DNA of 64,000 nt from Pseudoxanthobacter soli DSM 19599 (GTDB lineage Bacteria; Pseudomonadota; Alphaproteobacteria; Rhizobiales; Segnochrobactraceae), in NCBI RefSeq assembly GCF_900148505.1, contig NZ_FRXO01000002.1, forward strand, positions 620,001 to 684,000, in the 5' to 3' direction. The number at the start of each line of letters is the position of its first letter. Position 1 is the stretch's first letter. This document shows, one piece after another, positions 40,190 to 49,657 of this stretch. The notes under the pieces were generated by a model. It was not told the origin of the DNA. It worked only from the letters and a program-made list of their open reading frames with translations, and did no database searches. Both the position numbers and the translations under genes were made by a program.

Positions 40190-40621
40190 ATGTCGCGTCT
40201 GACGACGTTCTCAAGTCCGTTCCTGCTCGGGTTCGACGAGATCGAACGCGTGCTCGACCGGGTTTCGAAGGCCGCCAACGACGGCTATCCCCCCTACAAC
40301 ATCGAGCGACTGCCGCCGGACGGGCGGCGGGGTGACGTTCTCAGGATCACGCTCGCGGTCGCGGGGTTCACCCGGGACCAGCTCGCGGTGACCATCGAGG
40401 AGAACCAGCTCGTGATCCGCGGCCGGCAGACCGAGGACGAGCGGGAGCGTCATTTCCTGCACCGTGGAATCGCAGCCCGGCAGTTCCAGCGCACTTTCGT
40501 GCTGGCGGAAGGGATCGACATCCTCGGAGCGGAGTTGAAAGACGGACTGCTGTCGATCGACCTCGCCAGACCGGAACCGGAGCGTATCGTACGGAAGATT
40601 CAGATCGCCTCGGGAGACTGA
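40190..40621 (+). CDS. Small heat shock protein (Hsp20)
   Basis: The protein has 143 residues from ATG at 40190 behind GAGGG (MSRLTTFSSPFLLGFDEIERVLDRV). The alpha-crystallin domain has VTIEENQLVIRGRQ, HRGIAARQFQRTFVLAEGI and the closing DGLLSIDLARPEPE. It is an ATP-independent holdase of the IbpA type. A DUF1150 gene follows, a pairing common in Hyphomicrobiales. No clear ROSE thermosensor was seen in the leader. Confidence 0.93.
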   Translation: MSRLTTFSSPFLLGFDEIERVLDRVSKAANDGYPPYNIERLPPDGRRGDVLRITLAVAGFTRDQLAVTIEENQLVIRGRQTEDERERHFLHRGIAARQFQRTFVLAEGIDILGAELKDGLLSIDLARPEPERIVRKIQIASGD

Positions 40622-40687
40622 CGGACGACTGTCCTGCTTTCTCCCATGATCCCGCCCGGAAAGGGGGGATCGGAAGGAGTATGCGTC

Positions 40688-40948
40688 ATGAATACCGAAA
40701 ACCGCCCCACCCGCACCGTGCCGCCGGAGATCCTCGCCGGGATCGGCGCCGGGCGCCTGACCTACGTCAAGTCCCTGACCTCCGCCGAGGTGCCGGCCCT
40801 GTTCCCGCAGGCGCCGGAACTGAGCCCCGATCTCGAACTCTGGGCCCTGCTCGGTGCCGACGGTACCCCGATTCTGCTCACCGACAGCCGCGAAGCCGCG
40901 ATCGCCAATGCGGCCGAGCATGACATGGTGACCGTGAGCGTGCACTGA
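40688..40948 (+). CDS. DUF1150-family protein
   Basis: The protein has 86 residues from ATG at 40688, with GGAAGGAGT upstream. The stretch LTYVKSLTSAEVPALFPQAP and the end WALLGADGTPILLTDSREAAIANA are typical of DUF1150. The function is unknown. It follows the Hsp20 gene after 66 bp and is closed by a double terminator, so the two likely form a short heat-shock operon. Confidence 0.88.
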   Translation: MNTENRPTRTVPPEILAGIGAGRLTYVKSLTSAEVPALFPQAPELSPDLELWALLGADGTPILLTDSREAAIANAAEHDMVTVSVH

Positions 40949-41092
40949 AGCACGCCACCTGGCCGGTCGCGATGCGGAGAGCTGCGGACGCAGGAACCAG
41001 CCGGGTTGAGAACCAGCCGTCTTGGCTACCAGCCGTCTTGGATTTCATGGGCTTTGAGGCCCTGGATTGTGTTTGGGCCTCAGACCCTGCAG

Positions 41093-41121
41093 GGCGCCGC
41101 GATCGCGGCGCCTTTTCTTTT
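41093..41121 (+). terminator. Rho-independent terminator of Hsp20-DUF1150, copy 1
   Basis: A perfect 20-base palindrome GGCGCCGCGATCGCGGCGCC (41093-41112) followed by TTTTCTTTT. It lies about 145 bp after the DUF1150 stop. Confidence 0.85.
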
Positions 41122-41130
41122 GCGGGGTAC

Positions 41131-41159
41131 GGCGTCGCGATTGCAGCGCCTATCTTTTT
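41131..41159 (+). terminator. Rho-independent terminator, diverged copy 2
   Basis: GGCGTCGCGATTGCAGCGCC (41131-41150) followed by TATCTTTTT. It aligns with copy 1 over 33 bases at a 38-base offset. The stem still forms, with one mismatch and two wobble pairs. Confidence 0.65.
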
Positions 41160-41323
41160 GCGGCCTTCGGGGAATGACGTCACGGTCGCGGCGGACGACG
41201 AGCGGGCGCCCTCGCTCCGGCTGCACCCGTCTGCCGGGCGACAGCGCCCGGCCGGATCACCCGATCTCGCTTCGGCGTCCCCGAAGCCCGCCAGTACGGA
41301 CGGCCGCGCCGGAGCGGCGCGGA

Positions 41324-41788
41324 TCAGGCCGCGTGGGAGGCGACCGGCTGGGTCAGCAGCGCATATAGCGCGGTCGGGTCGGTGGTCGCGCGCAGCTTGG
41401 CGGCCGTCGCGCCGTCGCGCAGCACGCGGGCGATCCGCGCAAGCGCCTTCAGGTGGTCCGCGCCCGAGCCTTCCGGCGCCAGCAGCAGGAAAACGAGGTC
41501 GACCGGCTCGTCGTCGAGCGCCTCGAAATCGACCGCCTTGTCGAGGCGGGCAAACAGGCCGAAGATCCGCGGCAGCGCGGGAAGCTTGCCGTGGGGAATG
41601 GCGACGCCGTGGCCGACGCCGGTCGATCCGAGCCGCTCGCGCTGGAGGAGCGTATCGAAGATCTCGCGCGCCGGCAGCCCGGTCAGCGTCGCGGCGCGCT
41701 CGGCAAGCTCTTGGATCGCCTGCTTCTTGCTGCTCGCCTTGAGCGAGGGCAACACCGCCTCGACGCCTAGAAGATCGCTCAAATCCAT
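41324..41788 (-). CDS. ptsN: Nitrogen PTS EIIA protein
   Basis: The protein has 154 residues from ATG at 41788 behind GGAG. The EIIA-type fold carries the phosphorylated histidine in HGVAIPHGKLPAL. The start MDLSDLLGVEAVLPSLKASSKKQAI is typical. PtsN takes part in regulating potassium uptake, nitrogen and stringent responses. It is the last gene of the block lptC-lptA-lptB-rpoN-hpf-ptsN. Confidence 0.95.
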   Translation of the reverse strand: MDLSDLLGVEAVLPSLKASSKKQAIQELAERAATLTGLPAREIFDTLLQRERLGSTGVGHGVAIPHGKLPALPRIFGLFARLDKAVDFEALDDEPVDLVFLLLAPEGSGADHLKALARIARVLRDGATAAKLRATTDPTALYALLTQPVASHAA

Positions 41789-41967
41789 CGGATAAACTCC
41801 TTCCGCCCGAGGCCGGAATGGCGTCGGGCCGAACCGGCCCGCATCGCTGCGTGCCCCTTCCGCCCGGCTCGCGGCCGTGCGGACTTCAAACCCGGCCGCC
41901 CCTGCGAAGCGACCCAACCAGGACGCCACCGCGCTGTTCCGGCCAGGTGCGACAGCCGCGCGCGCTT

Positions 41968-42546
41968 TCAAGCGCCCGTTCCCGACAGCGTCGGATCGAT
42001 CCAGCCGACATTGCCGTCCTGGCGGCGGAAGACGACGTTCACGCCGCCGTGGGCGGCGTTGCGGAACACGATCACCGGCGCTTCCGTCAGGTCGAGTTCC
42101 AGAACCGCCATGCCGACGGTCATGGTCTTCACCCGGGTCGCGGTTTCAGCCACCACCAGCGGGCTGTAATCGACGGGAACGTCCTCTTCCTCGTCGGGGG
42201 CGGCCAGCACGTAGGCCGCTGCGGCGTCGTCCGCGCCGTTGCGCCCGTGGTCGGTCCGGCCGCGAAGCCGGCTCTTGTAGCGGCTCAGCCGCCGCTCGAT
42301 GCGATCCGCGGCCGCATCGAAGCTCTGATAGGCGTCATGGGCCAGCGCGCTGGTCTTCAGCACGATGCCCGTGTCGAGATGAAGGGAACATTCCGTCCGG
42401 AAGGCGGTGCCCTCGGGCTCGACGGTGGTGTGACCGTCATAGCCGCCATCGAAATATTTCCGGACGATCTCCTCGATCCGGTCCTCGATACGGCTGCGCA
42501 GGGCCTCGCCGATATCGATGTTCTTTCCCGAAACGCGCAGCGTCAT
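41968..42546 (-). CDS. hpf: Long-form ribosome hibernation promoting factor
   Basis: A 192-residue protein. The S30AE domain begins MTLRVSGKNIDIGEALRSRIEDRI. The C-terminal dimerisation domain has VKTMTVGMAVLELDLTEAPVIVFRNA, so it is a long HPF able to form 100S ribosome dimers. It lies between rpoN and ptsN on the same strand, with 510 bp of apparently non-coding DNA upstream. Confidence 0.94.
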   Translation of the reverse strand: MTLRVSGKNIDIGEALRSRIEDRIEEIVRKYFDGGYDGHTTVEPEGTAFRTECSLHLDTGIVLKTSALAHDAYQSFDAAADRIERRLSRYKSRLRGRTDHGRNGADDAAAAYVLAAPDEEEDVPVDYSPLVVAETATRVKTMTVGMAVLELDLTEAPVIVFRNAAHGGVNVVFRRQDGNVGWIDPTLSGTGA

Positions 42547-43056
42547 CGGCTCTCCTGATCGCTCCGATCCATGCCTGCGGTCTGATCGACCGCCGTGTCC
42601 GCCGGCCGTCCGGGTGCTTGCGCATCCCTGCCGAGGCCGAACCTACAGTCGCCGGCCTCTCCGGCCGGAGGTCCGCAGGCTGCGGTGCCTCTCGCACCGG
42701 CCGCGCGGATCGTTGTTCATCCTTCAAGGCCCGCCGCCTGCGATAGTCTTGACACAATTGCCAGACCATAATTGCCGGAGGCTGCCTTCCGTACGTTCGC
42801 CGTCACGGCGAGCGTCCCGCAGCGGATCGTCGCAATCGAGGCGGCGTTCTAAGCGGGGGATAGCATCAAGTCAACGTCCATTCGTTAACATCGCCCTACC
42901 CGTCGGGGCGGTGCCTGTTCGCGTGCGCGCCTTCAGACGCCCGTTTGCGCGCTCGTTTCGTGTCGATCGGCGCGCATGGAGGACGCCTTCAGCGCGCGCG
43001 AACCGCGCACGAATCGTCCATTCGAACTGGAATCGGGTTCGACAGCCTCCCGTCTT
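42547..43056. other. Intergenic region between rpoN and hpf
   Basis: This 510-bp gap lies between rpoN and hpf, both on the minus strand. An AT-richer stretch around 42745-42775 may hold the hpf promoter, but no confident -35/-10 pair or sigma-54 site was found. No gene was recognised. Confidence 0.4.
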
Positions 43057-44730
43057 TCACGCGCTTCTCGCCGTGGCGCGCTTCTCCCGCCGTCGATCGA
43101 CTGACGACGGAATCCGCATCGATTCACGGTATTTGGCGACGGTGCGGCGGGCAATGTCAATGCCCGCGTCCCGCAACCGCTGCACGATCGTGTCATCGGA
43201 CAGCACCGCAGACGGGTCCTCGGCATCGATCATCTGACGGATATGGTGGCGAACCGCCTCGGCCGAATGAGCATCGCCACCGTCGGCGGAAGCAATCGCC
43301 GAGGTGAAGAAATACTTCAACTCGAAGATGCCTCGGGTGGTCGCCATGTACTTGTTGGCGGTCACGCGGCTCACCGTCGATTCGTGCATGCCGATCTCGT
43401 CGGCGACGATCTTCAGGTTGAGCGGGCGAAGAAAGGCCACGCCCTTGCGGAAGAACGCATCCTGCTGGCGCACGATCTCGGTCGCCACCTTCAGCACCGT
43501 CTTGGCGCGCTGGTCCAGGCTCTTCACCAGCCAGTTGGCGGTCTGCAGGCAGTCCGACAGGTAGGTCCGCTCCGCCGGATCCTGCGAGGAGCGGACGATG
43601 GCGCTGTAATAGGTGCGGTTGACCAGCACCCTCGGCAGGGTGTCGCTGTTGAGCTCGATGCGGAATCCGCCATCGGCCGTCGGGCGCACCAGCACGTCCG
43701 GCACCACGGTCTGCACCGCATCGCTCGGTGCGAAGGCGAGCCCGGGCTTCGGGTCGAGTGCGCGAAGCTCTGCCAGCATCCCGGATAGATCCTCGTCATC
43801 GACCTTGCACAGCCGCCGTAGCTGCGCCCGGTCCTGCCGGGCGACGAGATCGAGATGGTCGACGAGGGTGCGCATCGCCGGATCGAACCGGTCGCGTTCG
43901 AGGAGCTGCAGGGCCAGACACTCGGCGAGCGTGCGGGCGCCGACGCCGGTCGGATCGAAGCTCTGGATGATCGCGAGCACGGCCATCACGTCGTCGAGCC
44001 CGGTGCCGAGCTGCTCTGCGACCTGGGCGGGATCGGCCCTCAGGTAGCCGGCCTCGTCGATGGCATCGATCAGCACCTGTCCGATCAGGCGGCGCGAGGG
44101 TTCGGGGATGGCGAGCGTGAGTTGCTGGGACAGGTGGTCGCGCAACGTGGACTCGACGGTCGCGAACGCCTCAAGCCCGGCTTCGCCGCCGCCGCCGGAA
44201 CTCGTCCAGGCGTCGCCTGCAAGGCGCGACGGGTCGAGCCCGTCGAGATTTGGCTCGAACGCGGGCACGAGCGGCACGTCGTCGGGAAAGAGATCGCCGA
44301 GCGGCAGGTCCAGCCCGGCGCCGTCGGATGCCTCAAGGCCGGGCACGATGTCGAGATCGCGGTCGAGCCCGTGGGCGGCACCTGCCGTTTCGCCGCCCTC
44401 CTCCGAACGTCCGTCCGCGCCGACGGCCGCGCTGTCCGAGAACTCACCGGCTTCGAAATCATGGGATGCAAGCCCATCGCCGGTCACGTGGCGGTCGCCG
44501 CCATCGCCATCCGGACGGTCGAAGGCTGAATCGTTCGGACCGGAAACGGAATCGACGACATCCGGCGTGTCGTCTTCGCGCTCCAGAAGCGGATTGCGCT
44601 CGATCTCGGCCTCCACGAAGGCAACGAGGTCGAGATTCGACAGCTGCAGCAGCTTGATGGCCTGCATCAGCTGCGGCGTCATGACCAGGGACTGCGTCTG
44701 CCGGAATTCCAGCTTCGGGGAAAGGGCCAT
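43057..44730 (-). CDS. rpoN: RNA polymerase sigma-54 factor
   Basis: A 557-residue protein. Region I starts MALSPKLEFRQTQSLVMTPQLMQAIKLLQLSN, the activator-response part. A long acidic region II follows, then the core-binding domain. The DNA-binding part ends in the RpoN box ARRTVAKYRE. Sigma-54 directs transcription at -24/-12 promoters with NtrC-type activators. It follows lptB by 111 bp on the same strand. Confidence 0.97.
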   Translation of the reverse strand: MALSPKLEFRQTQSLVMTPQLMQAIKLLQLSNLDLVAFVEAEIERNPLLEREDDTPDVVDSVSGPNDSAFDRPDGDGGDRHVTGDGLASHDFEAGEFSDSAAVGADGRSEEGGETAGAAHGLDRDLDIVPGLEASDGAGLDLPLGDLFPDDVPLVPAFEPNLDGLDPSRLAGDAWTSSGGGGEAGLEAFATVESTLRDHLSQQLTLAIPEPSRRLIGQVLIDAIDEAGYLRADPAQVAEQLGTGLDDVMAVLAIIQSFDPTGVGARTLAECLALQLLERDRFDPAMRTLVDHLDLVARQDRAQLRRLCKVDDEDLSGMLAELRALDPKPGLAFAPSDAVQTVVPDVLVRPTADGGFRIELNSDTLPRVLVNRTYYSAIVRSSQDPAERTYLSDCLQTANWLVKSLDQRAKTVLKVATEIVRQQDAFFRKGVAFLRPLNLKIVADEIGMHESTVSRVTANKYMATTRGIFELKYFFTSAIASADGGDAHSAEAVRHHIRQMIDAEDPSAVLSDDTIVQRLRDAGIDIARRTVAKYRESMRIPSSVDRRREKRATARSA

Positions 44731-44841
44731 GACTGGCTAGAACGCCCTCGCTGCTGCGCCGATGCGGTTGTCCGCTGCGGATTGGTCCGTTTCTTGCGTA
44801 AGAAACTCTTCTCTTAGGTGTTACAGCGGCTTTGGCCGCGC

Positions 44842-45648
<807 letters not shown>

Positions 45649-45758
45649 GCGGCAGCGGTCTCCTGATGGGCCTCAAACGCTGGCGCAGCGGAACGCGCGC
45701 CGGCGAACGGGCCTGCTATGGGTCGGCGCGCGGCCGGCCGGGCGGCCGGCCAGCGACG

Positions 45759-46490
45759 TCAGTTGCTCTTCGGGGCCGGAGCGCCGGGGGCCGCCGGCGC
45801 CTGGCTCGGCACCAGCAACATCTGAACGCGCTTGTTGGCGAAAACCTTCGCCTCGCCGGTCGTGAGATTGACCACGAGCCGGTTGCCCTTCACCACGTTG
45901 CCGTTCTGGGTGAGGACGACGTTGCCCGTCATCACCATGGTATCGGACTTCGCCTCGTAGACGGCCGCGTCGCCGGAGGCGGTCTGGTCCTTGTCGGTCA
46001 GGAGCACCTTCCCGGTCGCCTCCAGCTTCTCGATCTGCTGGCCGCCGGCGCCGCTCATCGCCTGGCCGGAAGCCGCAGGGGCAGCGGCGGGCGCGGCCGC
46101 CGGTGCGGCGCCGCCCGCGGCCGGCTGGCCGCCCTGGACATAATGGACGACGAGCTTCTCGGCCTGCAGCGTGCTTTCCGCCTGCTTGGCGATGACGTTG
46201 CCGGTGAAGATCGCGATGCCCTGCTTGTCGTGAACCTCAAGTTCGTTCGATTCGATGGCGATCGGCCCCTTGCCGCCGCCGCCGAAACCGCTGAACGGCG
46301 TTTCGCTTCCGCCGGCTCCGTCGCCGGTTGCCGCAGGCGCCGGCGTGGTCTGTGCCTCGGCGGGCCCTGCCAGCGCCAGCGCGAGCACCGCGGCGAGACC
46401 CCATGCGCCGGCGGTCGAGCGGACGCGGCCGGAGAAAGGCGCGCGGGATGCGAACCGCCGTGCGGCGATCATGGGGAGCATGGCGGTCAT
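45759..46490 (-). CDS. lptA: LPS transport periplasmic protein LptA
   Basis: A 243-residue protein with an N-terminal signal sequence (VLALALAGPAEAQ). The OstA-like beta-jellyroll has ESNELEVHDKQGIAIFTGNVIAKQ and ATGKVLLTDKDQTASGDAAVYE. An Ala/Pro/Gly-rich insertion (about 40 residues with PAAAPAAAPAA) interrupts the jellyroll. LptA forms the periplasmic bridge for LPS. Its start overlaps the lptC stop by four bases, which suggests coupled translation. Confidence 0.93.
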   Translation of the reverse strand: MTAMLPMIAARRFASRAPFSGRVRSTAGAWGLAAVLALALAGPAEAQTTPAPAATGDGAGGSETPFSGFGGGGKGPIAIESNELEVHDKQGIAIFTGNVIAKQAESTLQAEKLVVHYVQGGQPAAGGAAPAAAPAAAPAASGQAMSGAGGQQIEKLEATGKVLLTDKDQTASGDAAVYEAKSDTMVMTGNVVLTQNGNVVKGNRLVVNLTTGEAKVFANKRVQMLLVPSQAPAAPGAPAPKSN

Positions 46491-47386
46491 GGACGGCTCT
46501 CCGTTGAAGGGGCGCCCGGGGACGGGGCCACGGCTGGACTGGTAGCGGGGACGGTACCCGGAGCCGGCTCGGAAGGCGAGACCGCCGCGCCGGGTGCCAT
46601 ATCCGACGGCTTCGATGCGGACGGCTTCGATTCAGCCTTGCCGTCGATGGTGACGTGGACGCCGCCGCGGAACATCAGGCTGTCGCCGTTCTTGGCGCTC
46701 TCGCCGCCGCCCGCCTTGATCGAAAACGTCTGCGACTTGATCTGAAGCGGCGTTTCCGTGGTCATGTCGCCGGATTTCAGGTCGATGTCGGCGCTCGACA
46801 TCACGCCGTCCTCGCCGGCCGTGGACTTGAAGCGGATATTGTCCCGGAGCTTGAGGATTTCCTTGCCGTTGTCGAAGATGCCCTTGTCGGCGGACACGTT
46901 CACGACCTTGCCGTCCCGCATGGTGATGACGGCGGAAATCTTCACGAGATCGATCCGATTCGGATCGGTGAGGCTCTGGATGGCCTGGTCGGCGGTGATC
47001 TCGTAAGAGCGGTCCGGCCCGTGGCCCGAGAGCCGCGGATGCTCCATCACGATGCCTTCGGACGAGAGCGACAGCGCGCTGATGTCGAGGCCCGGAACCA
47101 AGGAGCGCACGAGCGTGATACCGCCGAACACAAGGAGGATCACGACAGCGATCACCGGCAAGGCGATGCGCAGGAGCCGCACGCGCCGGCTGTGGCCGAC
47201 CGCGGCGGCGCGCGCCCGCGCACGGCTCGCATCCGTGCTGGAGCCGACGGACCGCTGGCGCGGCCCGCGCACCGTGTCGTCCGGGTAGGCGACATCGTCG
47301 ACGCCGGGGACACCCCTGTCCCGGACATCCACACGCGGCCCCGATCCGCTACCGGCCGGCATCCTGGATCTCTCGCTGCTTCTCAT
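46487..47386 (-). CDS. lptC: LPS export protein LptC
   Basis: The protein has 299 residues from ATG at 47386; ATG at 47362 with GAGAGATC upstream is equally plausible. About 65 cytosolic residues precede one membrane segment (RIALPVIAVVILLVFGGITLV). The periplasmic LptC domain follows with MEHPRLSGHGPDRSYEITADQA. The C-terminal tail is rich in Pro and Ala. It links the inner-membrane LptB2FG complex to LptA. Confidence 0.92.
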   Translation of the reverse strand: MRSSERSRMPAGSGSGPRVDVRDRGVPGVDDVAYPDDTVRGPRQRSVGSSTDASRARARAAAVGHSRRVRLLRIALPVIAVVILLVFGGITLVRSLVPGLDISALSLSSEGIVMEHPRLSGHGPDRSYEITADQAIQSLTDPNRIDLVKISAVITMRDGKVVNVSADKGIFDNGKEILKLRDNIRFKSTAGEDGVMSSADIDLKSGDMTTETPLQIKSQTFSIKAGGGESAKNGDSLMFRGGVHVTIDGKAESKPSASKPSDMAPGAAVSPSEPAPGTVPATSPAVAPSPGAPSTESRP

Positions 47387-47511
47387 GCCCGCTAACGCTT
47401 GCTCGACGACATCCGCCCCGATCGGCCTGCCCGACAGTCTTCCTCGGGCGCGGCCCTCCCCTGTTTATCCCCGCTACAATTCAGATCGCGCGCCCGCTGC
47501 CAGCCGACGCA

Positions 47512-48126
47512 TCAAGAATGTGCAAGGATATCGACTTCCGGCCACCCGGCAAGGTCGAGCCGGACGCGCGCCGGCAGGAACTCGTAGCAGGCACGGGCGA
47601 GATCGGCACGATCCTCGCGCGCCAGCATGGTTTCCAGCTTGGCCTTGAGCGCATGGAGATAGAGCACGTCGGAGGCCGCGTAGGCCACCTGGGCGTCGCT
47701 CAGCGTCTCGGCGGCCCAGTCCGAGCTCTGCTGCTGCTTCGAAAGGTCGACGCCGATCAGCTCGCGCGCCAGATCCTTCAGGCCATGCCGGTCGGTATAG
47801 GTGCGCACCAGCCGCGAGGCGATCTTGGTGCAGAACACCGGCGTCGCCATCACCCGGAAGGTCTCATAGAGGATGGCGAGATCGAAACGGGCGAAATGGA
47901 AAATCTTGGTCACCGACGGATCGGCGAGCAGGCGCGTGAGATTCGGCGCCTCGCGCTGGCCGCGCGCGATCTGCACGATGTCCGCCGTGCCGTCGCCCGG
48001 CGAAAGCTGCACCACGCACAGCCGGTCCCGATGGGGATTGAGCCCCAGCGTCTCGGTGTCGATGGCGACGGACGAGCCGTAGTTCGACAGATCCGGCAGG
48101 TCGCCGCGGTGAAGGCGGAACGTCAT
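47512..48126 (-). CDS. rnd: Short RNase D-type 3'-5' exonuclease
   Basis: The protein has 204 residues from ATG at 48126 behind GAGGTGCCG. It has all DEDDy residues: VAIDTETLGL (D-x-E), FHFARFDLAIL (D) and YAASDVLYLHA (Y-x3-D). It lacks the HRDC domains of E. coli RNase D, so it is the short form common in alphaproteobacteria. It trims the 3' ends of structured RNA. Its leader holds an exact 18-base tandem duplication. Confidence 0.9.
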   Translation of the reverse strand: MTFRLHRGDLPDLSNYGSSVAIDTETLGLNPHRDRLCVVQLSPGDGTADIVQIARGQREAPNLTRLLADPSVTKIFHFARFDLAILYETFRVMATPVFCTKIASRLVRTYTDRHGLKDLARELIGVDLSKQQQSSDWAAETLSDAQVAYAASDVLYLHALKAKLETMLAREDRADLARACYEFLPARVRLDLAGWPEVDILAHS

Positions 48127-48255
48127 CGGCACCTCGATCGATACGGAAGCGCCGGGACGACGCCCCAAAAGAACGGCGTCTTCAAGACGACCGCGGGGAG
48201 AGATGGCGGCCATGGGCGCTGGCCGCAAGACCGAACGCCCGGGACCATGGCCCTT

Positions 48256-48291
48256 CGAGCAAACTGGATCGGCCGAGCAAACTGGATCGGC
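48256..48291. repeat. Exact 18-bp tandem duplication in the rnd leader
   Basis: CGAGCAAACTGGATCGGC occurs twice without a gap (48256-48273 and 48274-48291), about 130-165 bp upstream of the rnd start codon. Confidence 0.95.
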
Positions 48292-48397
48292 ACACCGCTC
48301 GTGAACCCGCTCCACAGGAACGTAAGGCGGCTTAGGACCGGCGGAGGTGCCTTTCCGAAGCACGGCCCGAAAAACGGGGACGGCACTGCACAACGAC

Positions 48398-48435
48398 AAA
48401 AAGCGCGTCCGGAAGCCGATCCGAACGCGCTTTTT
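48398..48435. terminator. Bidirectional terminator after rpmF
   Basis: AAAAAGCGCGT (48398-48408) pairs with ACGCGCTTTTT (48425-48435), and the stem continues inward over CCGG with a mismatch. It gives a T tract on both strands. It lies 55 bases downstream of the rpmF stop on the minus strand. Confidence 0.8.
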
Positions 48436-48489
48436 GCTGAAATCCGCCGGACCGGGACCGCAGAGCGGTCACGCGGGCCGATCAGAGCC

Positions 48490-48675
48490 TCAGGCTTCAG
48501 CCTTCGGCGTCAGGATCTGGCGACCGCGATACATGCCGGTCTTCAGATCGATATGATGCGGACGGCGCAGTTCGCCCGAGTCCTTGTCTTCGACATAGGT
48601 CGGGGCCTTCAGCGCGTCGGCGGAACGGCGGAAACCGCGCTTCATGCGCGAGGTTTTTCTCTTCGGAACTGCCAT
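48490..48675 (-). CDS. rpmF: 50S ribosomal protein L32
   Basis: The protein has 61 residues from ATG at 48675 behind [32 protein letters not shown] is the standard N-terminus. It lacks the four cysteines of zinc-binding L32, as usual in alphaproteobacteria. It lies 148 bp downstream of mtgA on the same strand and ends before a strong terminator. Confidence 0.97.
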   Translation of the reverse strand: MAVPKRKTSRMKRGFRRSADALKAPTYVEDKDSGELRRPHHIDLKTGMYRGRQILTPKAEA

Positions 48676-48823
48676 CGTCGTCTCTCCGGTGTCGACACGC
48701 ACCGTCCGCCGTTCGTCGTCGCAACGGCGCGTCGCGTCCACAGCCCTTATGGGAATGTGGCGGCCTTATACAGACATCTCTCGCACTTGACCAGTGGCTT
48801 TGCGCCACCGATCCCGACAGACG

Positions 48824-49657
48824 TCAGCCGTCGGGAAACAGGCACCCGAGCGTGCCGCCGGAGCGTGCGGCGAGGCTGGCGACGGTCGCCGCCCGCGAGG
48901 ACACCGTGCGGGACGGCTTGCCGGCATCGCGCCGGATCGGGTTCGGCAGCACCGCCGCCATCAGCGCACCCTGGCGCGCGGTGAGCTTCGCGGCGTCCTT
49001 GCCGAAGGCACGCTCTGCGCCCGCCTGGATGCCGAACTCGCCGTCCGGCCCCCATTCGGCGATGTTCATGTAGATCTCGACGATCCGCCGCTTCGGCAGC
49101 ACGAGATCGATCCACAGCGCCAGCGGGATTTCGAGCCCCTTGCGGATCACGTCGCGGCCCGGCCAGAGAAACAGGTTCTTGGCGACCTGCATCGGGATGG
49201 TGCTGGCGCCGCGCGTGCGGCGGCCGTCCATGTAGGCGTCCACCACCTTGTCGAACTCGACGGTATCGACGCCATAGTGGAGGCAGAGCCGCGCATCCTC
49301 CGACACGACCACCGCGCGCACGGCGGCCGGCGCGATCTCGTCGAACGAAACCCAGTCCCTCGTCACCGGCTGGAATGTCACCCAGCGCGCCAGCATGAGC
49401 GTGGAGACTGGCGGCACCACCCAGTAGACCAGCGTGAGCACGAATGGGGCGAGCACGACCACGCCGAGGGCCTTGAGCGCCCGCATCGCCCAGACCCGTC
49501 GCCGGCCCGACCGCGACGGCACCGCCGCAGGCACCACGCCGGCCGCTTCGCCGGGCTCCGCCGCCGCATCCCGGCCCGGTGGCACAGCGGCCTCCGCCGT
49601 TCGATGGTCGCCCGCCGGTGGCCCCGCGTCCTCGCCCGCACCCCAGCCGGCCGTCAT
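48824..49657 (-). CDS. mtgA: Monofunctional peptidoglycan glycosyltransferase
   Basis: A 277-residue protein. An acidic, low-complexity tail of about 60 residues precedes one membrane helix (LGVVVLAPFVLTLVYWVV). The GT51 domain has VVSEDARLCLHYGVD with the catalytic Glu, RGASTIPMQVAKNLFLW, and KRRIVEIYMNIAEWG. It polymerises lipid II into glycan chains. Its ATG overlaps the oxyR stop (ATGA), so the two are translationally linked. Confidence 0.95.
   Translation of the reverse strand: MTAGWGAGEDAGPPAGDHRTAEAAVPPGRDAAAEPGEAAGVVPAAVPSRSGRRRVWAMRALKALGVVVLAPFVLTLVYWVVPPVSTLMLARWVTFQPVTRDWVSFDEIAPAAVRAVVVSEDARLCLHYGVDTVEFDKVVDAYMDGRRTRGASTIPMQVAKNLFLWPGRDVIRKGLEIPLALWIDLVLPKRRIVEIYMNIAEWGPDGEFGIQAGAERAFGKDAAKLTARQGALMAAVLPNPIRRDAGKPSRTVSSRAATVASLAARSGGTLGCLFPDG

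Larger units (their letters stand above)
40949..41323. other. Intergenic region with short repeats and a double terminator
   Basis: This 375-bp region between the convergent DUF1150 and ptsN genes holds a short direct repeat (ACCAGCCGTCTTGG at about 41012 and 41028, with a diverged copy at about 40994) and the two terminators at 41093 and 41131. Nothing else was recognised. Confidence 0.6.
48127..48489. other. Leader of rnd and downstream region of rpmF
   Basis: This 363-bp region holds the rnd promoter, the tandem duplication at 48256-48291 and the terminator at 48398-48435. No gene was recognised. Confidence 0.55.

Noticed and set aside
42740-42775. TTGACA-like plus-strand promoter
   Set aside because: Spacing to any -10 is wrong and no plus-strand gene follows.
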